37,560 nucleotides of DNA from an uncultured Kangiellaceae bacterium (GTDB lineage Bacteria > Pseudomonadota > Gammaproteobacteria > Enterobacterales > Kangiellaceae), in assembly GCA_905479925.1 (NCBI GenBank), contig CAJQOL010000169.1, positions 1-37,560 of the forward strand, written 5' to 3'. Numbering within the stretch: position 1 is the first letter of the stretch; every line of letters begins with the position of its first letter. Under the pieces are notes generated by a model, which saw only the letters and a list, made by a program, of their open reading frames with translations, made no database searches and was not told where the DNA came from. The position numbers and the translations under genes were made by a program. Shown piece after piece: positions 26,162 through 35,238 of the stretch.

Positions 26162-29100
26162 TTACATGCTCAAATTGTTAATTCTTTCTAGGGCGTCATC
26201 AAAACTCTCTTGGCTACAGGATAATACGAACCGGCAATAGCCTGGTAAACCAGTCCATGTCGAATTGTTTATTGCAATGTTTGCATTTTCAAAGAGTTTT
26301 GTTGTCGCGAGATCGCCTCCTTGAGTAGCAGGTAGGTTTAACTCTTCAATAAGTTTCGCAGGTTTAGCAACTAAAAATAATCCACCCTGCGGTGGTATAA
26401 CTCTCCATCCGCTATTTGACAAAGCTTCAGTTAGTTGTTTAGCTCTTTGCTTAAGAAGTTGCTTTTGCTGTCGCAAGTGTTTCATCAGTTTTTCATCTAA
26501 ATTAAGCTGCGCTTCTAGTACTTTTTTAATAGCGTACCTAAGTGTAAAATGTGGTTTATGTGGTAGCTCCCTATCAAGCGATGACATCAAGTTGTCTGAG
26601 GTGGACCAGGCGTAGCCAAATCTGAGACCGCCGGCGGCATATTCTTTGGAAATACCGCCGATGATTACTAAATGACAATCCTCTAATTTTGAAAACTTAT
26701 GCACTATTGAAGACAGCTCATAGGCTTGTTCTTCGCCGAAAGCTAACCCGCAAAAAATGCTATCCAGAATCACACTTGTTCTGTGGGTTAGTGCTACTTC
26801 TAGCAGCTCCACTAGTTCTACTGAGCTATAGACTGCGCCGGTTGGATTGACAATAGGCCCGTTCAAAAATAGCCAGCCACCTGGTGATTGTGATAATTGC
26901 TGATTAAGTGAGTCTTTGTTGAGTTTGTAGTTATTGGATTCCAAAGTTTCTAAAGTATTAACAGCAATATTCTTAAATTGTGCTGCTGATCTAAAATAGC
27001 CGTAGCTGCCGGTTGTAAAATGAAGTTGTTTTATTGAACGCGCACAAATCGTTAGTAGAGCGTTAAAAATAGGCGCTACCCCGTTGCCAAATACGATATC
27101 ATGCCGTATCTCTTTGGTTAGTCCAAAGCGTTCTGAAAGAAATCGATTCAGGGTTCTTCTGAGGGAATCTTCATCACTTAAAGAACGCCTTACCAAGTAA
27201 CTTTCGAACAACATCTTCTTCAGGTAAGCAGGTGCATCTAGCTCATTTTCGCCAAAGTCCAAGCGAATGCTGTTTTTATCAAACTGCAAGTAGTTTCCTT
27301 GGATTGCCGGATGCTCAAATGCACTCTTAGCACCTTTAGAAAGGGCGAGGCTATGACTCTGTGTGACAGGTTCACTTTGCAGAGCCGACGGTTGTTGAAA
27401 ACGAGAGCGTTGAAAAAATAGCAACTCTTCGAGTAGGTGTGCATAATAATATTGTTTCAAAACCGGGGTTCTGCAATAGGTTAACTCCGCCGAGTTCATT
27501 AGATTAGTAGTAACGGTAGCATTGTTGGTAACACTTACATTCAGAGTGTAGTTTTCGTAAACTCGGTTGTTATTCAAAGCCGCTATGAGAACGATATTGT
27601 CGTTCAAGCCGGCATTTGATAAATAACGATAAATACCATTGATTTCCGGCTGGCTACTAAGGTCAAAGCTATCTGTCAAATCAATCACTAAGAGACATTG
27701 GTTGTCTATAGCGCATTGAACTAATTGCTGAACCGTTTGGCTAGAGCGTATTTCGTGCTCATCTAACCGAGTTACTACTAAGTTGGGCTTAAGATGATTA
27801 ATTAGTTCAACAAGGTACTCGACCTGCGAAGGTGTTTCCAAGATACGCATATCGTCATTTTCAAATTCGTTATTAATGAGATGAGAAAGCGACTTATTGA
27901 TCAACGTTAACTCAGGTGAAAAACACTCTAACAAACTGGTGATTAATTCTCGTCGACCTGGGCTGATAAAAATTGAGTCTTGGTTGATATCAAAGTTCAA
28001 GTAAAATCGGAAGTATTCTGCTAGCTGTTGTCTAAAATAGCCTAAACCTTTGGATGATTCATAAGGAAATTGTTTCATTCCCAACAGCAATTTCGCGAAA
28101 AAATCGAGGAATGAGTAACGCTCTTCAGCATCATTATAGTGTTGGTAGGTAAGGTCAATGGCGCTACTCAATTCTTTGTCTGCACCAGGCATAAATGATT
28201 GACTCATTTTTGTCATTGAGTTAAAAATTGATTTTACTCTTGCTGGGAAAATTAACCTAGCTTCATATACGTCAACGGAGTGGTAAGTTCTACCGCCAGC
28301 CTGAGCGTAGGATAAAGCCGTGCGAGCATTTATGGGCGTACCGGCGCTTGCATCCATATAAAATTCAAAGCGATGTTCGGTATTTTTTTCGATATCGACA
28401 AGCGCATTAATTTCTGTGTCAGCGGCTTGCTCGACATAAGTTTTCCAAACTCGACGAACGTTAAAACCTCGTCGTAGCATAAGCCGCTCAATGACTTCCT
28501 GGCCGGGACGTCCACCCAGGTTTAAAATTAGTTTTGCTGACGGATGCATTAAAGGTATGGCGCTTTCAACCGCTGTAGCAATTAACCCTAAGCCAAACTG
28601 GTCTTCAATGGTCCCCTGTTTAGTTGCATAGTTACTGAGCGACTGCAGATACTCATCACTTGCATTTTCTTCAACAAGGGTTTCCATTACTTCGGGTTCA
28701 GGATTTAATACTTGAGGAATACAGCCTATGACTTTATTTAGAGTAAGCGGATTGTTATTGAAGTGAGAAAAAAGGTTTGATTCAAAAAATCCAACCTGCT
28801 TCAATAAGGATTGACCAGAATGATCATAAATGACATCGGCAGCTTCGTTTAAGCCGTTTAGATAGAGGTTTAGCCTAGCGCAAATGATTGCCTTCGGGTT
28901 TAGGTCCAGTCCAATTATTTTTTTGAGAGAGTAGCGGTAGGCGAGGGCGATACTAATCCAGCCAATTCCACACCCTAGCTCAACAATTGTTTGTCCTTCA
29001 TAGTCACTGGCTGGATATCTCACTAAACCTTCATAAAAAGTAAATGACCATGCCTCAGGTAGGAAGGTGCTCGGAAATTGAATTAGACTTAATTCGTGAG

Positions 29101-29323
29101 TTTGGTCATTTTTATCGAGTATATTTTGTTTTAAGAATTGAAAGTGATAATCGTTACTAGGGTGCTCATGAAAGTAGGCTTGTAACTCTCTCAATAGATC
29201 ATTAGCGGGTTTTCGAGTCTCTATGTTATCGAGCTGGTCAAGCAGCACTTTAAACTCGTTATAAGCCGCTTGACTGGATTCTTGACACACTTGAATAAAT
29301 TGATTGACGGATTTCGGTTGCAT
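26162..29323 (-). CDS. mmt: Plant-like methionine S-methyltransferase: methyltransferase fused to tandem aminotransferase-fold domains
   Basis: This 1053-residue cytoplasmic protein matches plant methionine S-methyltransferase (EC 2.1.1.12) from end to end. That enzyme uses S-adenosylmethionine to make S-methylmethionine. The N-terminal domain (about 1-330) has the SAM motif VELGCGIGW (Glu115) and GCIPQVLNPEPE (200-211) in place of the N-P-P-Y motif of related enzymes. Shared stretches with the plant enzyme include EAWSFTFYEGL and EDQFGLGLIA. Residues about 385-640 form a degenerate class I/II aminotransferase-like fold without the PLP lysine. Residues about 665-1050 form a second one. That second fold keeps Asn826 (NPTG), Asp854, Lys893 (SKEYAAGG), Arg901 and Arg1031, the usual PLP-site residues. 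As I recall, the plant protein has lost this lysine. AAGGCG lies eight bases before the ATG. It sits downstream of proA on the same strand, separated by a terminator-like hairpin. Confidence 0.87.
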   Translation of the reverse strand: MQPKSVNQFIQVCQESSQAAYNEFKVLLDQLDNIETRKPANDLLRELQAYFHEHPSNDYHFQFLKQNILDKNDQTHELSLIQFPSTFLPEAWSFTFYEGLVRYPASDYEGQTIVELGCGIGWISIALAYRYSLKKIIGLDLNPKAIICARLNLYLNGLNEAADVIYDHSGQSLLKQVGFFESNLFSHFNNNPLTLNKVIGCIPQVLNPEPEVMETLVEENASDEYLQSLSNYATKQGTIEDQFGLGLIATAVESAIPLMHPSAKLILNLGGRPGQEVIERLMLRRGFNVRRVWKTYVEQAADTEINALVDIEKNTEHRFEFYMDASAGTPINARTALSYAQAGGRTYHSVDVYEARLIFPARVKSIFNSMTKMSQSFMPGADKELSSAIDLTYQHYNDAEERYSFLDFFAKLLLGMKQFPYESSKGLGYFRQQLAEYFRFYLNFDINQDSIFISPGRRELITSLLECFSPELTLINKSLSHLINNEFENDDMRILETPSQVEYLVELINHLKPNLVVTRLDEHEIRSSQTVQQLVQCAIDNQCLLVIDLTDSFDLSSQPEINGIYRYLSNAGLNDNIVLIAALNNNRVYENYTLNVSVTNNATVTTNLMNSAELTYCRTPVLKQYYYAHLLEELLFFQRSRFQQPSALQSEPVTQSHSLALSKGAKSAFEHPAIQGNYLQFDKNSIRLDFGENELDAPAYLKKMLFESYLVRRSLSDEDSLRRTLNRFLSERFGLTKEIRHDIVFGNGVAPIFNALLTICARSIKQLHFTTGSYGYFRSAAQFKNIAVNTLETLESNNYKLNKDSLNQQLSQSPGGWLFLNGPIVNPTGAVYSSVELVELLEVALTHRTSVILDSIFCGLAFGEEQAYELSSIVHKFSKLEDCHLVIIGGISKEYAAGGLRFGYAWSTSDNLMSSLDRELPHKPHFTLRYAIKKVLEAQLNLDEKLMKHLRQQKQLLKQRAKQLTEALSNSGWRVIPPQGGLFLVAKPAKLIEELNLPATQGGDLATTKLFENANIAINNSTWTGLPGYCRFVLSCSQESFDDALERINNLSM

Positions 29324-29405
29324 CTATATTCGCCTTAGACAAGGTAAAGGATACTGATAATATATCAAAAACTTGTTAAACGCGATCGAATGTATTTGCA
29401 ATAAA

Positions 29406-29436
29406 AGCTCACCTTAAGAGTTTATCGCCGTGAGCT
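29406..29436 (-). terminator. Probable terminator downstream of proA
   Basis: On the minus strand AGCTCAC pairs with GTGAGCT across a 17-base loop and is followed directly by TTTTATTG. It lies between the proA stop and the start of the methyltransferase fusion gene. It probably separates the two transcripts, at least in part. Confidence 0.45.
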
Positions 29437-29482
29437 ATATTTGTTATCAACTAACCTTAGTTAGCTTTGTATAGACAAGTGT

Positions 29483-30730
29483 TTAATTTCTAATTTGACC
29501 ATCACCAACAACCACAAATTTTTCCGTGGTCAGAGAACTTGCACCCATCGGGCCATAGGCATGAAGTTTACTAGTAGATATTCCAATTTCCGCTCCTAAC
29601 CCTAATTGTCCTCCATCGGAAAAACGAGAGGAGGCATTAACCATAACCACAGAAGCATTGATAACACGGATAAAGCGATCGGCTTTTTTTCGGTTTTCAG
29701 TGATAATAACTTCGGTGTGATTAGAGCTATACTGATGGATATGCTCTACCGCGCCTTCAAAACTATCGACCTGTTTAACCGCTATTTCTTTGGCTAAATA
29801 TTCGGCATCATAATCCTCAGTGGTTGCAAGGGTTGCGTCTTTAAATAACGGCATAGATTTTTCACAGGCATGAATCTTAACATTCTGCTCCTGCAGAGCA
29901 TTTGCTATTTGTTGTTTCTGTTGTTGACTGAGATCTTTATTTATAAGTAAAGTTTCTAGAGCGTTACACACCCCAGGTCTTTGAACTTTACCGTTGAGTA
30001 AGATTGCTATAGCTTTAGCAATATCTGCTTCGCTATCAATGTAAAGGTGACAGACGCCTTTAAAGTGTTGAATTACAGGAATGCGGCTATTTTCGCTGAC
30101 ATATTTTATAAGTCCTTCACCGCCCCGTGGAATAACTAAGTCAACTAAGTGACTAAGTGTCAATAATTCTGCCATATGTTTCCGGTCCGGGTCGGTCACA
30201 ATGCCAATTGCACCGGTATCGATGTTCTCACTGTTTAGTGCGGCGTGTAGCGCTTTGCCTATCGCTTGATTGGAGTGAATAGCCTCTTTACCGCCTTTTA
30301 AAATAACCGTATTCCCGGCTTTGAAACAAAGCGCGGCGGCATCTGCGGTAACGTTAGGACGAGATTCGTAAATCATAGCAACAACCCCTAATGGGATGCT
30401 TAGTTTTTTAACTTGTAATCCATTTTCAAGTTTATAGGAATGACGAGTTTCGCCGACAGGGTCGTTTTGTTCTGCGATTTGCTCTAATGCTTCAGCAATG
30501 CTCTCAATACGTTCAGAATCGAGCATTAATCGATCAATCATAGCGTCGCTTAAATTGTTTTGTGCGGCAGCTTCAAGATCCTTTTTATTTTCGGAAATGA
30601 TATCGGATTGATTAAGCCGAAGTTGGTTGGCCATCGCGTTCAATGCTCGACGTTTTTGTTCGGCGGTTAAATTAGCAACCTGATTTGCTGCTTTTTTTGC
30701 TTTTTCCGCTAGGTCAGTAATTGAGAACAT
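29483..30730 (-). CDS. proA: Gamma-glutamyl phosphate reductase (glutamate-5-semialdehyde dehydrogenase)
   Basis: ProA reduces gamma-glutamyl phosphate with NADPH to glutamate 5-semialdehyde, the second step of proline synthesis. The 415-residue length is close to that of E. coli ProA. Family stretches are clear: LGVVAMIYESRPNVTADAAA, GNTVILKGGKEA and RGGEGLIKYV. The catalytic Cys lies in RPGVCNALET, and FSDGGQLGLGAEIGISTSKL near the end is a further signature. The gene starts three bases after the proB stop, so the two form an operon and their products act in sequence. The intermediate is labile, which favours close co-expression. Confidence 0.97.
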   Translation of the reverse strand: MFSITDLAEKAKKAANQVANLTAEQKRRALNAMANQLRLNQSDIISENKKDLEAAAQNNLSDAMIDRLMLDSERIESIAEALEQIAEQNDPVGETRHSYKLENGLQVKKLSIPLGVVAMIYESRPNVTADAAALCFKAGNTVILKGGKEAIHSNQAIGKALHAALNSENIDTGAIGIVTDPDRKHMAELLTLSHLVDLVIPRGGEGLIKYVSENSRIPVIQHFKGVCHLYIDSEADIAKAIAILLNGKVQRPGVCNALETLLINKDLSQQQKQQIANALQEQNVKIHACEKSMPLFKDATLATTEDYDAEYLAKEIAVKQVDSFEGAVEHIHQYSSNHTEVIITENRKKADRFIRVINASVVMVNASSRFSDGGQLGLGAEIGISTSKLHAYGPMGASSLTTEKFVVVGDGQIRN

Positions 30731-30733
30731 GGT

Positions 30734-31852
30734 TTAATCTTTTAACTCCATTAATACTAAGTCATCTCTTTCGATGACCACATCGCTATCAAAATAGCCT
30801 AAAATCTGTTCAAATTTTTCACTTGGATTACCTTTGATCTGCTCAACAGCGGTATGGTTATACTGACAAATGCCGCGCGCTATCAATCGCTTGGACTGAG
30901 CACATATGACATCGGTGGCGTCGCCTTTTTCAAACCTGCCTTTGGTACCACAGATACCGACACTAAGTAATGACGCCCCTTTTTGTTGCAAGGCGGTGAC
31001 AGCTCCCGAGTCGATAATAATCTCACCTTTAGCCTTAAGGGTATGTTTTACCCAGTGTTTGCGAGCGGTTAGCTCTTCTGAACTGGCGACAAATTGAGTA
31101 CCTAAACGACTCCCATTGACCCAGGCTTCTAGGTTAGACGGTTGACTACCTTCGAATAGAAAAGTCTCAATTCCGTGAGATGTTGCTTTAATAGCGGCAT
31201 CTAATTTTGTTTTCATGCCGCCGGTAGCTAAGTGATTTCTTGTGCCGCCAGCTTTCGCCAAAATGGCTTCATCTATTTTCTTTACTACGGGTATATGTTC
31301 CGCCTGGTCGTTAGCCTTAGGATCGGCGGTGTAAAGCCCATTGACGTCCGATGCAATCATCAATGTGTCGGAATCCGCTAAAATGGCAACCATAGCAGCA
31401 AGTCGGTCGTTATCACCTACTTTTAATTCTTCGGTAGCAACGGAGTCATTTTCATTGACAATCGGCAGTACGCCGTTTGCGAGTAACTCATTGATAGTAT
31501 TACGAATATTAAGATAACTTTCCCTGTTTTCCAAATCTGCATGGGTAATTAGAATTTGTGCGCATGGTTGGTCAAAATACCGTATCCAATTAGCCATCAT
31601 TGCATTTTGCCCGACAGCTGCCATGGCTTGCTTTTGAGCAAGTGAAGGCTGCTTTCCGTTATGGCGGATGTGCTGGCGTCCTGCGGCAACACTGCCTGAG
31701 GATACCAGAATAACTGACTTACCATCTTGGTGACATTGGTGAACAAAACGCGCGATGGGAAGCGTATATTGAGTGCTGCACCCTGTGCCACTTGGAGCGA
31801 TGAGCGCCGAGCCTATTTTAAGGACAATTCTCTGACAGTCTTGATAACGCAT
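30734..31852 (-). CDS. proB: Glutamate 5-kinase
   Basis: ProB phosphorylates glutamate with ATP, the committed and proline-inhibited step of proline synthesis. The 372 residues comprise an amino-acid kinase domain (about 1-255) and a C-terminal PUA domain (about 275-365), as in E. coli. Landmarks are KIGSALIAPSG, the S-S-G-S-V-A-A-G loop, NENDSVATEELKVGDNDRLA and GTRNHLATGGMKTKLDAA. The ATG lies 98 bases downstream of the TerB-family gene on the same strand, so the operon may be terB-proB-proA. That gap is also long enough to hold a proBA promoter. Confidence 0.97.
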   Translation of the reverse strand: MRYQDCQRIVLKIGSALIAPSGTGCSTQYTLPIARFVHQCHQDGKSVILVSSGSVAAGRQHIRHNGKQPSLAQKQAMAAVGQNAMMANWIRYFDQPCAQILITHADLENRESYLNIRNTINELLANGVLPIVNENDSVATEELKVGDNDRLAAMVAILADSDTLMIASDVNGLYTADPKANDQAEHIPVVKKIDEAILAKAGGTRNHLATGGMKTKLDAAIKATSHGIETFLFEGSQPSNLEAWVNGSRLGTQFVASSEELTARKHWVKHTLKAKGEIIIDSGAVTALQQKGASLLSVGICGTKGRFEKGDATDVICAQSKRLIARGICQYNHTAVEQIKGNPSEKFEQILGYFDSDVVIERDDLVLMELKD

Positions 31853-31950
31853 GATTAATTAACTAAAAATGATAGTAATACCGTTTTACACGAATATTGA
31901 GTTCTGGTCCAATTCTTATCCGACATGAGAAAACAAACCACAGAGGTTCG

Positions 31951-32412
31951 TTAGCGACTAACATCCTGTTCCGCTTGATGTTTGGCTCTTATAAAGTCCT
32001 TGTGAGATACGTGCAGAAGCGAGGCGAGTTTTCTTAATAAGTGAGATTCATGGGAGTCAGCTTTGCCATCCACGAAGGCAATCTGCCAGAGGTTTCCAAT
32101 TAGTTCTATCTTTTCTTGTTGGCTATAGTGTTGGTTTAATATTGCGGTAAACTGGAAATAATCAGTCGACTCATCTAATGCATTCTCTGCCAGGGTCATC
32201 AACTCATTCTTTTCCTCGGTCGTTAGTTCAAACTGATGCTCGAGCAACTGCCGTAAATGAGAGGTTTCCGCGCTGTTTACCTGTCCATCAATTCGGCACA
32301 TTTCGACCATTAATACAGATGTGGCCAATTCAATGGCATGTTGTTTCTCTTGTTCAGAAGGCTCTTTCTCAGGGGAGAGCGTATCTATAAAGGCTTTTAT
32401 GGCATCAAGCAT
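31951..32412 (-). CDS. TerB-family (tellurite resistance-like) protein
   Basis: This 153-residue all-helical soluble protein shows two TerB-type half-repeats: ELATSVLMVEMCRIDGQVNS (about 28-47) and LIGNLWQIAFVDGKADSHES (about 103-122). Each carries the D-G-x-x-x-x-x-E helix-loop pattern that binds metal in TerB proteins. Single TerB-domain proteins are very common in gammaproteobacteria and are usually not part of a tellurite-resistance operon. Their role may be in membrane or stress responses. No terC, terD or terE gene is nearby. It is the first gene of the minus-strand group that includes proBA, and it is divergent from the DUF502 gene. Confidence 0.85.
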   Translation of the reverse strand: MLDAIKAFIDTLSPEKEPSEQEKQHAIELATSVLMVEMCRIDGQVNSAETSHLRQLLEHQFELTTEEKNELMTLAENALDESTDYFQFTAILNQHYSQQEKIELIGNLWQIAFVDGKADSHESHLLRKLASLLHVSHKDFIRAKHQAEQDVSR

Positions 32413-32664
32413 TTATTTAATCTCTTTGCAGCTGCTTACAATTATTGATGACTAAGTGCGAACATTACTATATTCGGCATGTTAGCATGTTAATAATCAA
32501 TTTTGTTTAAACCGGATTATTTTCATATACACGCAGTTCAGACTTGCTTGCTAACTTAGCAATTGGTTGTATTGTGTTGATAGTATTGTTCTGTAATTCT
32601 CGTCAAAGGTCAATTGACAATTTGTTAGCTAAAATGTTTAGCGGATTTAAAAGGTGGACTTGTT
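32413..32664. promoter_or_regulatory. Divergent control region with clustered palindromes
   Basis: This 252-base region separates the terB-like gene from the DUF502 gene. It contains a direct repeat (GCATGTTA twice, 32477-32492) and three palindromes: TTGCTAACTTAGCAA at 32548-32562, GTCAATTGAC at 32609-32618 and TTAGCTAA at 32625-32632. The last two lie close before the DUF502 start, whose ribosome binding site is AAAGGTGG. They are candidate operators; I could not fix a -35/-10 pair. Confidence 0.35.
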
Positions 32665-33285
32665 ATGAGCTTGAAAAATTTTATTAGAAAAACGCTGTTT
32701 GGTGGGATAGTCGTATTACTGCCATTGATTATTCTTTGGTTGATAATGAAATGGGCTTTCTATTTCGTAACGGATCTTATTCAACCGCTTTCCGATTTTG
32801 TTATTTCTAATTATGGCTTTCCAGAGTTAACCGCCGACGTTGTGGTTGTGGTGGTTATATTTGTGGTGTGTTTTGCCGTTGGAACGATTGTTTCAACAGG
32901 AATTGGAAAATGGCTACATGGAATATTTGATCAATATTTATCTAAGTTGGCGCCAGGTTATAAACTGATTAAAGAAATAGTTGGACAGTTCTTTGGGGAC
33001 TCGGAATCATCGCCGTTCTCTAGCGGAGAGGTAGCCAGAGTGCAATTGTTTGGTTCTCAATGCCCAACCACGGTTACTGCTATTGTAACTTCAAAACACA
33101 AAGATGGAACCATTACCGTATTTATGCCGACGGGACCTAATCCGACCTCCGGAAATATTTATCACGTACCTGAGGAATATGTACAGTTATGCCCGGATGT
33201 TACCGTTGAAGATATGATGAAGTCCATAATTGCCTGCGGCGCCGGAAGTGCCTCACTGTTTACTGCTAATCGGCAAGAAGACTAA
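32665..33285 (+). CDS. DUF502 family membrane protein
   Basis: This 206-residue inner-membrane protein has two hydrophobic helices near the N-terminus (about 13-36 and 54-78). They are preceded by the short basic start KNFIRKTLFGGIVVLLPL, a DUF502 hallmark. A conserved globular part follows with LAPGYKLIKEIVGQFFG and VFMPTGPNPTSGNIYHVPEE, also typical of the family. The length is standard. The family is found across bacteria and in plants, where a relative (LCV/COV-like) is associated with membrane trafficking; the bacterial role is not established. It appears monocistronic; downstream the MCP gene converges on it. Confidence 0.9.
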   Translation: MSLKNFIRKTLFGGIVVLLPLIILWLIMKWAFYFVTDLIQPLSDFVISNYGFPELTADVVVVVVIFVVCFAVGTIVSTGIGKWLHGIFDQYLSKLAPGYKLIKEIVGQFFGDSESSPFSSGEVARVQLFGSQCPTTVTAIVTSKHKDGTITVFMPTGPNPTSGNIYHVPEEYVQLCPDVTVEDMMKSIIACGAGSASLFTANRQED

Positions 33286-33330
33286 CCTAATCGACACATG
33301 TTTAGGAGTTCTTCGCAAACTGATTGTACT

Positions 33331-33392
33331 AGATTAGCTGAGAGGAGTATTTGAGAGTAGTATCTTAGAAGATTAACTGAGAGGAGTATCTG
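33331..33392. repeat. Two imperfect direct repeats, 39 bases apart
   Basis: AGATTAGCTGAGAGGAGTAT at 33331-33350 recurs as AGATTAACTGAGAGGAGTAT at 33370-33389 with one difference. The period is 39 bases, and the following bases match less well. It is a small tandem duplication in the spacer between convergent genes. Confidence 0.7.
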
Positions 33393-33457
33393 AAAAAAAT
33401 AGCGGAATCTATTGAGAACGTTTTGAAAAATAAAGAGGTTTTTTTGCTGACTTTGTT

Positions 33458-33486
33458 GCTAATGCCGCTGTATCAGCAGCATTAGC
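33458..33486. repeat. Inverted repeat between convergent genes
   Basis: GCTAATGCCGCTG and CAGCAGCATTAGC pair with one mismatch around a three-base loop, a strong 13-bp hairpin. T residues precede it on the plus strand and none follow on either strand in the usual place, so it is not a textbook terminator. It could act as a transcript end or a stability element for the MCP gene or the DUF502 gene. Confidence 0.6.
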
Positions 33487-33506
33487 CGGGTAAGAGAATT
33501 CTGTTG

Positions 33507-35201
33507 TTATTTAACCTTAAATTCAGCTATCAGGTTGTCTAACTCCTTAGCGGTTGACGCCAGAGCTTCTGATGATGAGAAAACCGATTCACTAGATTTG
33601 TAGTTCTCGTTAGTCATATCACTCATGCTTAATATATTTCGCGAAATCTCTTCTGAAACTTGTATTTGTTCTTCTGCGGCTGTGGCTATTTGAGCGCTCA
33701 TTTGGTCGATCTCCGACACTGAATTAGCAATAGTCGCAAATGAATCACTTGCTTCTTTAGCTTTCTGGACGACCGAAGTTGCCTGCTGTTTACTATTGCT
33801 TATGGTTTCAACGGCGCGACTGGATCCTTGCTGGAGGCTATCGATGATTTGGTTTATTTCCATAGTAGAGTCTTGGGTACGCGCCGCTAGTGTTCTAACT
33901 TCATCTGCTACCACCGCAAAGCCTCTTCCCATTTCGCCTGCTCTAGCAGCTTCGATAGCTGCATTTAGCGCAAGTAAATTGGTTTGGTCTGAAATTCCTA
34001 TGATTACATCTAAAACAGTATTAATTGACGAGGTATTTTCAGACAGCGATTCAATAACCTCATTTGCGGTATCAATCTGCCCGGCAAGTTTATCGATTTC
34101 TTGAATGGAATTGCCGACTATCGTCACCCCGTTATCAGATTCATGTTTAGCGCCTTCAGCTGACTCCGCCGTCGTTGTAATGTTTTTAGCTACTTCCTGA
34201 ATCGTTGCCGTCATTTGATGCATCGCCGTAGCAACTTGCTGTGATTCAGACTGCTGCTCTTGAAAATTTTTCATCATTTGATTGAGCGTAGTAGTTAAAT
34301 CGCTAGAGGCAGAAGACAAAGTGGTACTTGTGGAAGAGATCCCTTGAATCATGTTGAACAGGTTATCGCGCATTCGCAGCGTTGCACCTTGTAATTGACC
34401 TATTTCATCATTACCGTCTACGATAACTTCCTGGATTAAGTTGCCATTGGAAATGCTATCAAGCTCCATAACACAGTCGTTTATTCGGGACGTGATACGA
34501 CGGCTGATAAAGTGGCTAACTAGAAAACCTAGTAAGATAGAAAAAACCATTAGAATTAATGAGGCATATTCTGCTTCCTTTTCATGGGCGGCTGCTAAGT
34601 CGGTCGCTTGATGAGTTAAGGATTTTATTTCTTCTTGTACGTTCAATAGGCCGCGAGCCATATCATCGTTTATTTGTTCAATTTTTCCAAACGCTTCTTC
34701 TGATTGATTATCATTAGCGGTCATCAAATCAAATGCTACTGATGATTCGCGTTGCGAGGTTTTGAGTTGCTCCTTAATAGTGAGCAATGTTTGGCTAATA
34801 CTGGATAACAGGCTGACACTACCTTCATTAACACTCTCTTTCTTTGCCAAATCCAACAATTCGAGCGCCAAATCAACCTCATTATTTAGTTGGCCAAATA
34901 TATTTTTAAAATCACTCACTTCTTTTTCATATTTAGCAGAATATGAAGCATTAACTTTAGATTTTTCAAAATAGCGTAGTGCTTTTTCTAAATGAACATA
35001 TTGCTCAAGTTGATGACTAGTAAGCGCATTAACATTTTCAGTCAATGGGATATCTATTGTCGCTATTGTTTTCATTTCCGAACCGATTTCATCCATTGAC
35101 GAAATTGCCTTTACGGAGGCTATAACCATAAGCGCAATTAGAATGATTGAGGCCAGGGCAATTTCGAAGCGAAGAGAGATGTTATTAAGGAATTTTGACA
35201 C
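33507..35201 (-). CDS. Methyl-accepting chemotaxis protein
   Basis: This 564-residue protein has a first membrane helix (about 11-33) and a periplasmic helical sensor region of about 170 residues that looks like a four-helix bundle. A second helix (about 210-232), a HAMP domain and a long cytoplasmic signalling domain follow. The conserved hairpin tip is clear: [19 protein letters not shown], then [15 protein letters not shown]. It transmits ligand signals to CheW and CheA. I chose the GTG at 35201, with GGGAG seven bases upstream. The frame stays open to a TTG at 35240, but that lies at the predicted transcription start. There is no C-terminal N-W-E-T-F pentapeptide for CheR/CheB tethering. 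No che genes are in the window. Confidence 0.93.
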   Translation of the reverse strand: MSKFLNNISLRFEIALASIILIALMVIASVKAISSMDEIGSEMKTIATIDIPLTENVNALTSHQLEQYVHLEKALRYFEKSKVNASYSAKYEKEVSDFKNIFGQLNNEVDLALELLDLAKKESVNEGSVSLLSSISQTLLTIKEQLKTSQRESSVAFDLMTANDNQSEEAFGKIEQINDDMARGLLNVQEEIKSLTHQATDLAAAHEKEAEYASLILMVFSILLGFLVSHFISRRITSRINDCVMELDSISNGNLIQEVIVDGNDEIGQLQGATLRMRDNLFNMIQGISSTSTTLSSASSDLTTTLNQMMKNFQEQQSESQQVATAMHQMTATIQEVAKNITTTAESAEGAKHESDNGVTIVGNSIQEIDKLAGQIDTANEVIESLSENTSSINTVLDVIIGISDQTNLLALNAAIEAARAGEMGRGFAVVADEVRTLAARTQDSTMEINQIIDSLQQGSSRAVETISNSKQQATSVVQKAKEASDSFATIANSVSEIDQMSAQIATAAEEQIQVSEEISRNILSMSDMTNENYKSSESVFSSSEALASTAKELDNLIAEFKVK

Positions 35202-35238
35202 TATAGGGCTCCCACCATCTAAAGGGTACAACCTATTC

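Noticed and set aside
31951..32412. Tellurite-resistance operon
   Set aside because: Only a single TerB-domain protein is present, with no terA, terC, terD, terE or terZ; lone TerB proteins are common and not tied to tellurite.
33458..33486. Intrinsic terminator of the chemotaxis or DUF502 gene
   Set aside because: The stem is strong but no T tract follows it on either strand, so I list it only as an inverted repeat.
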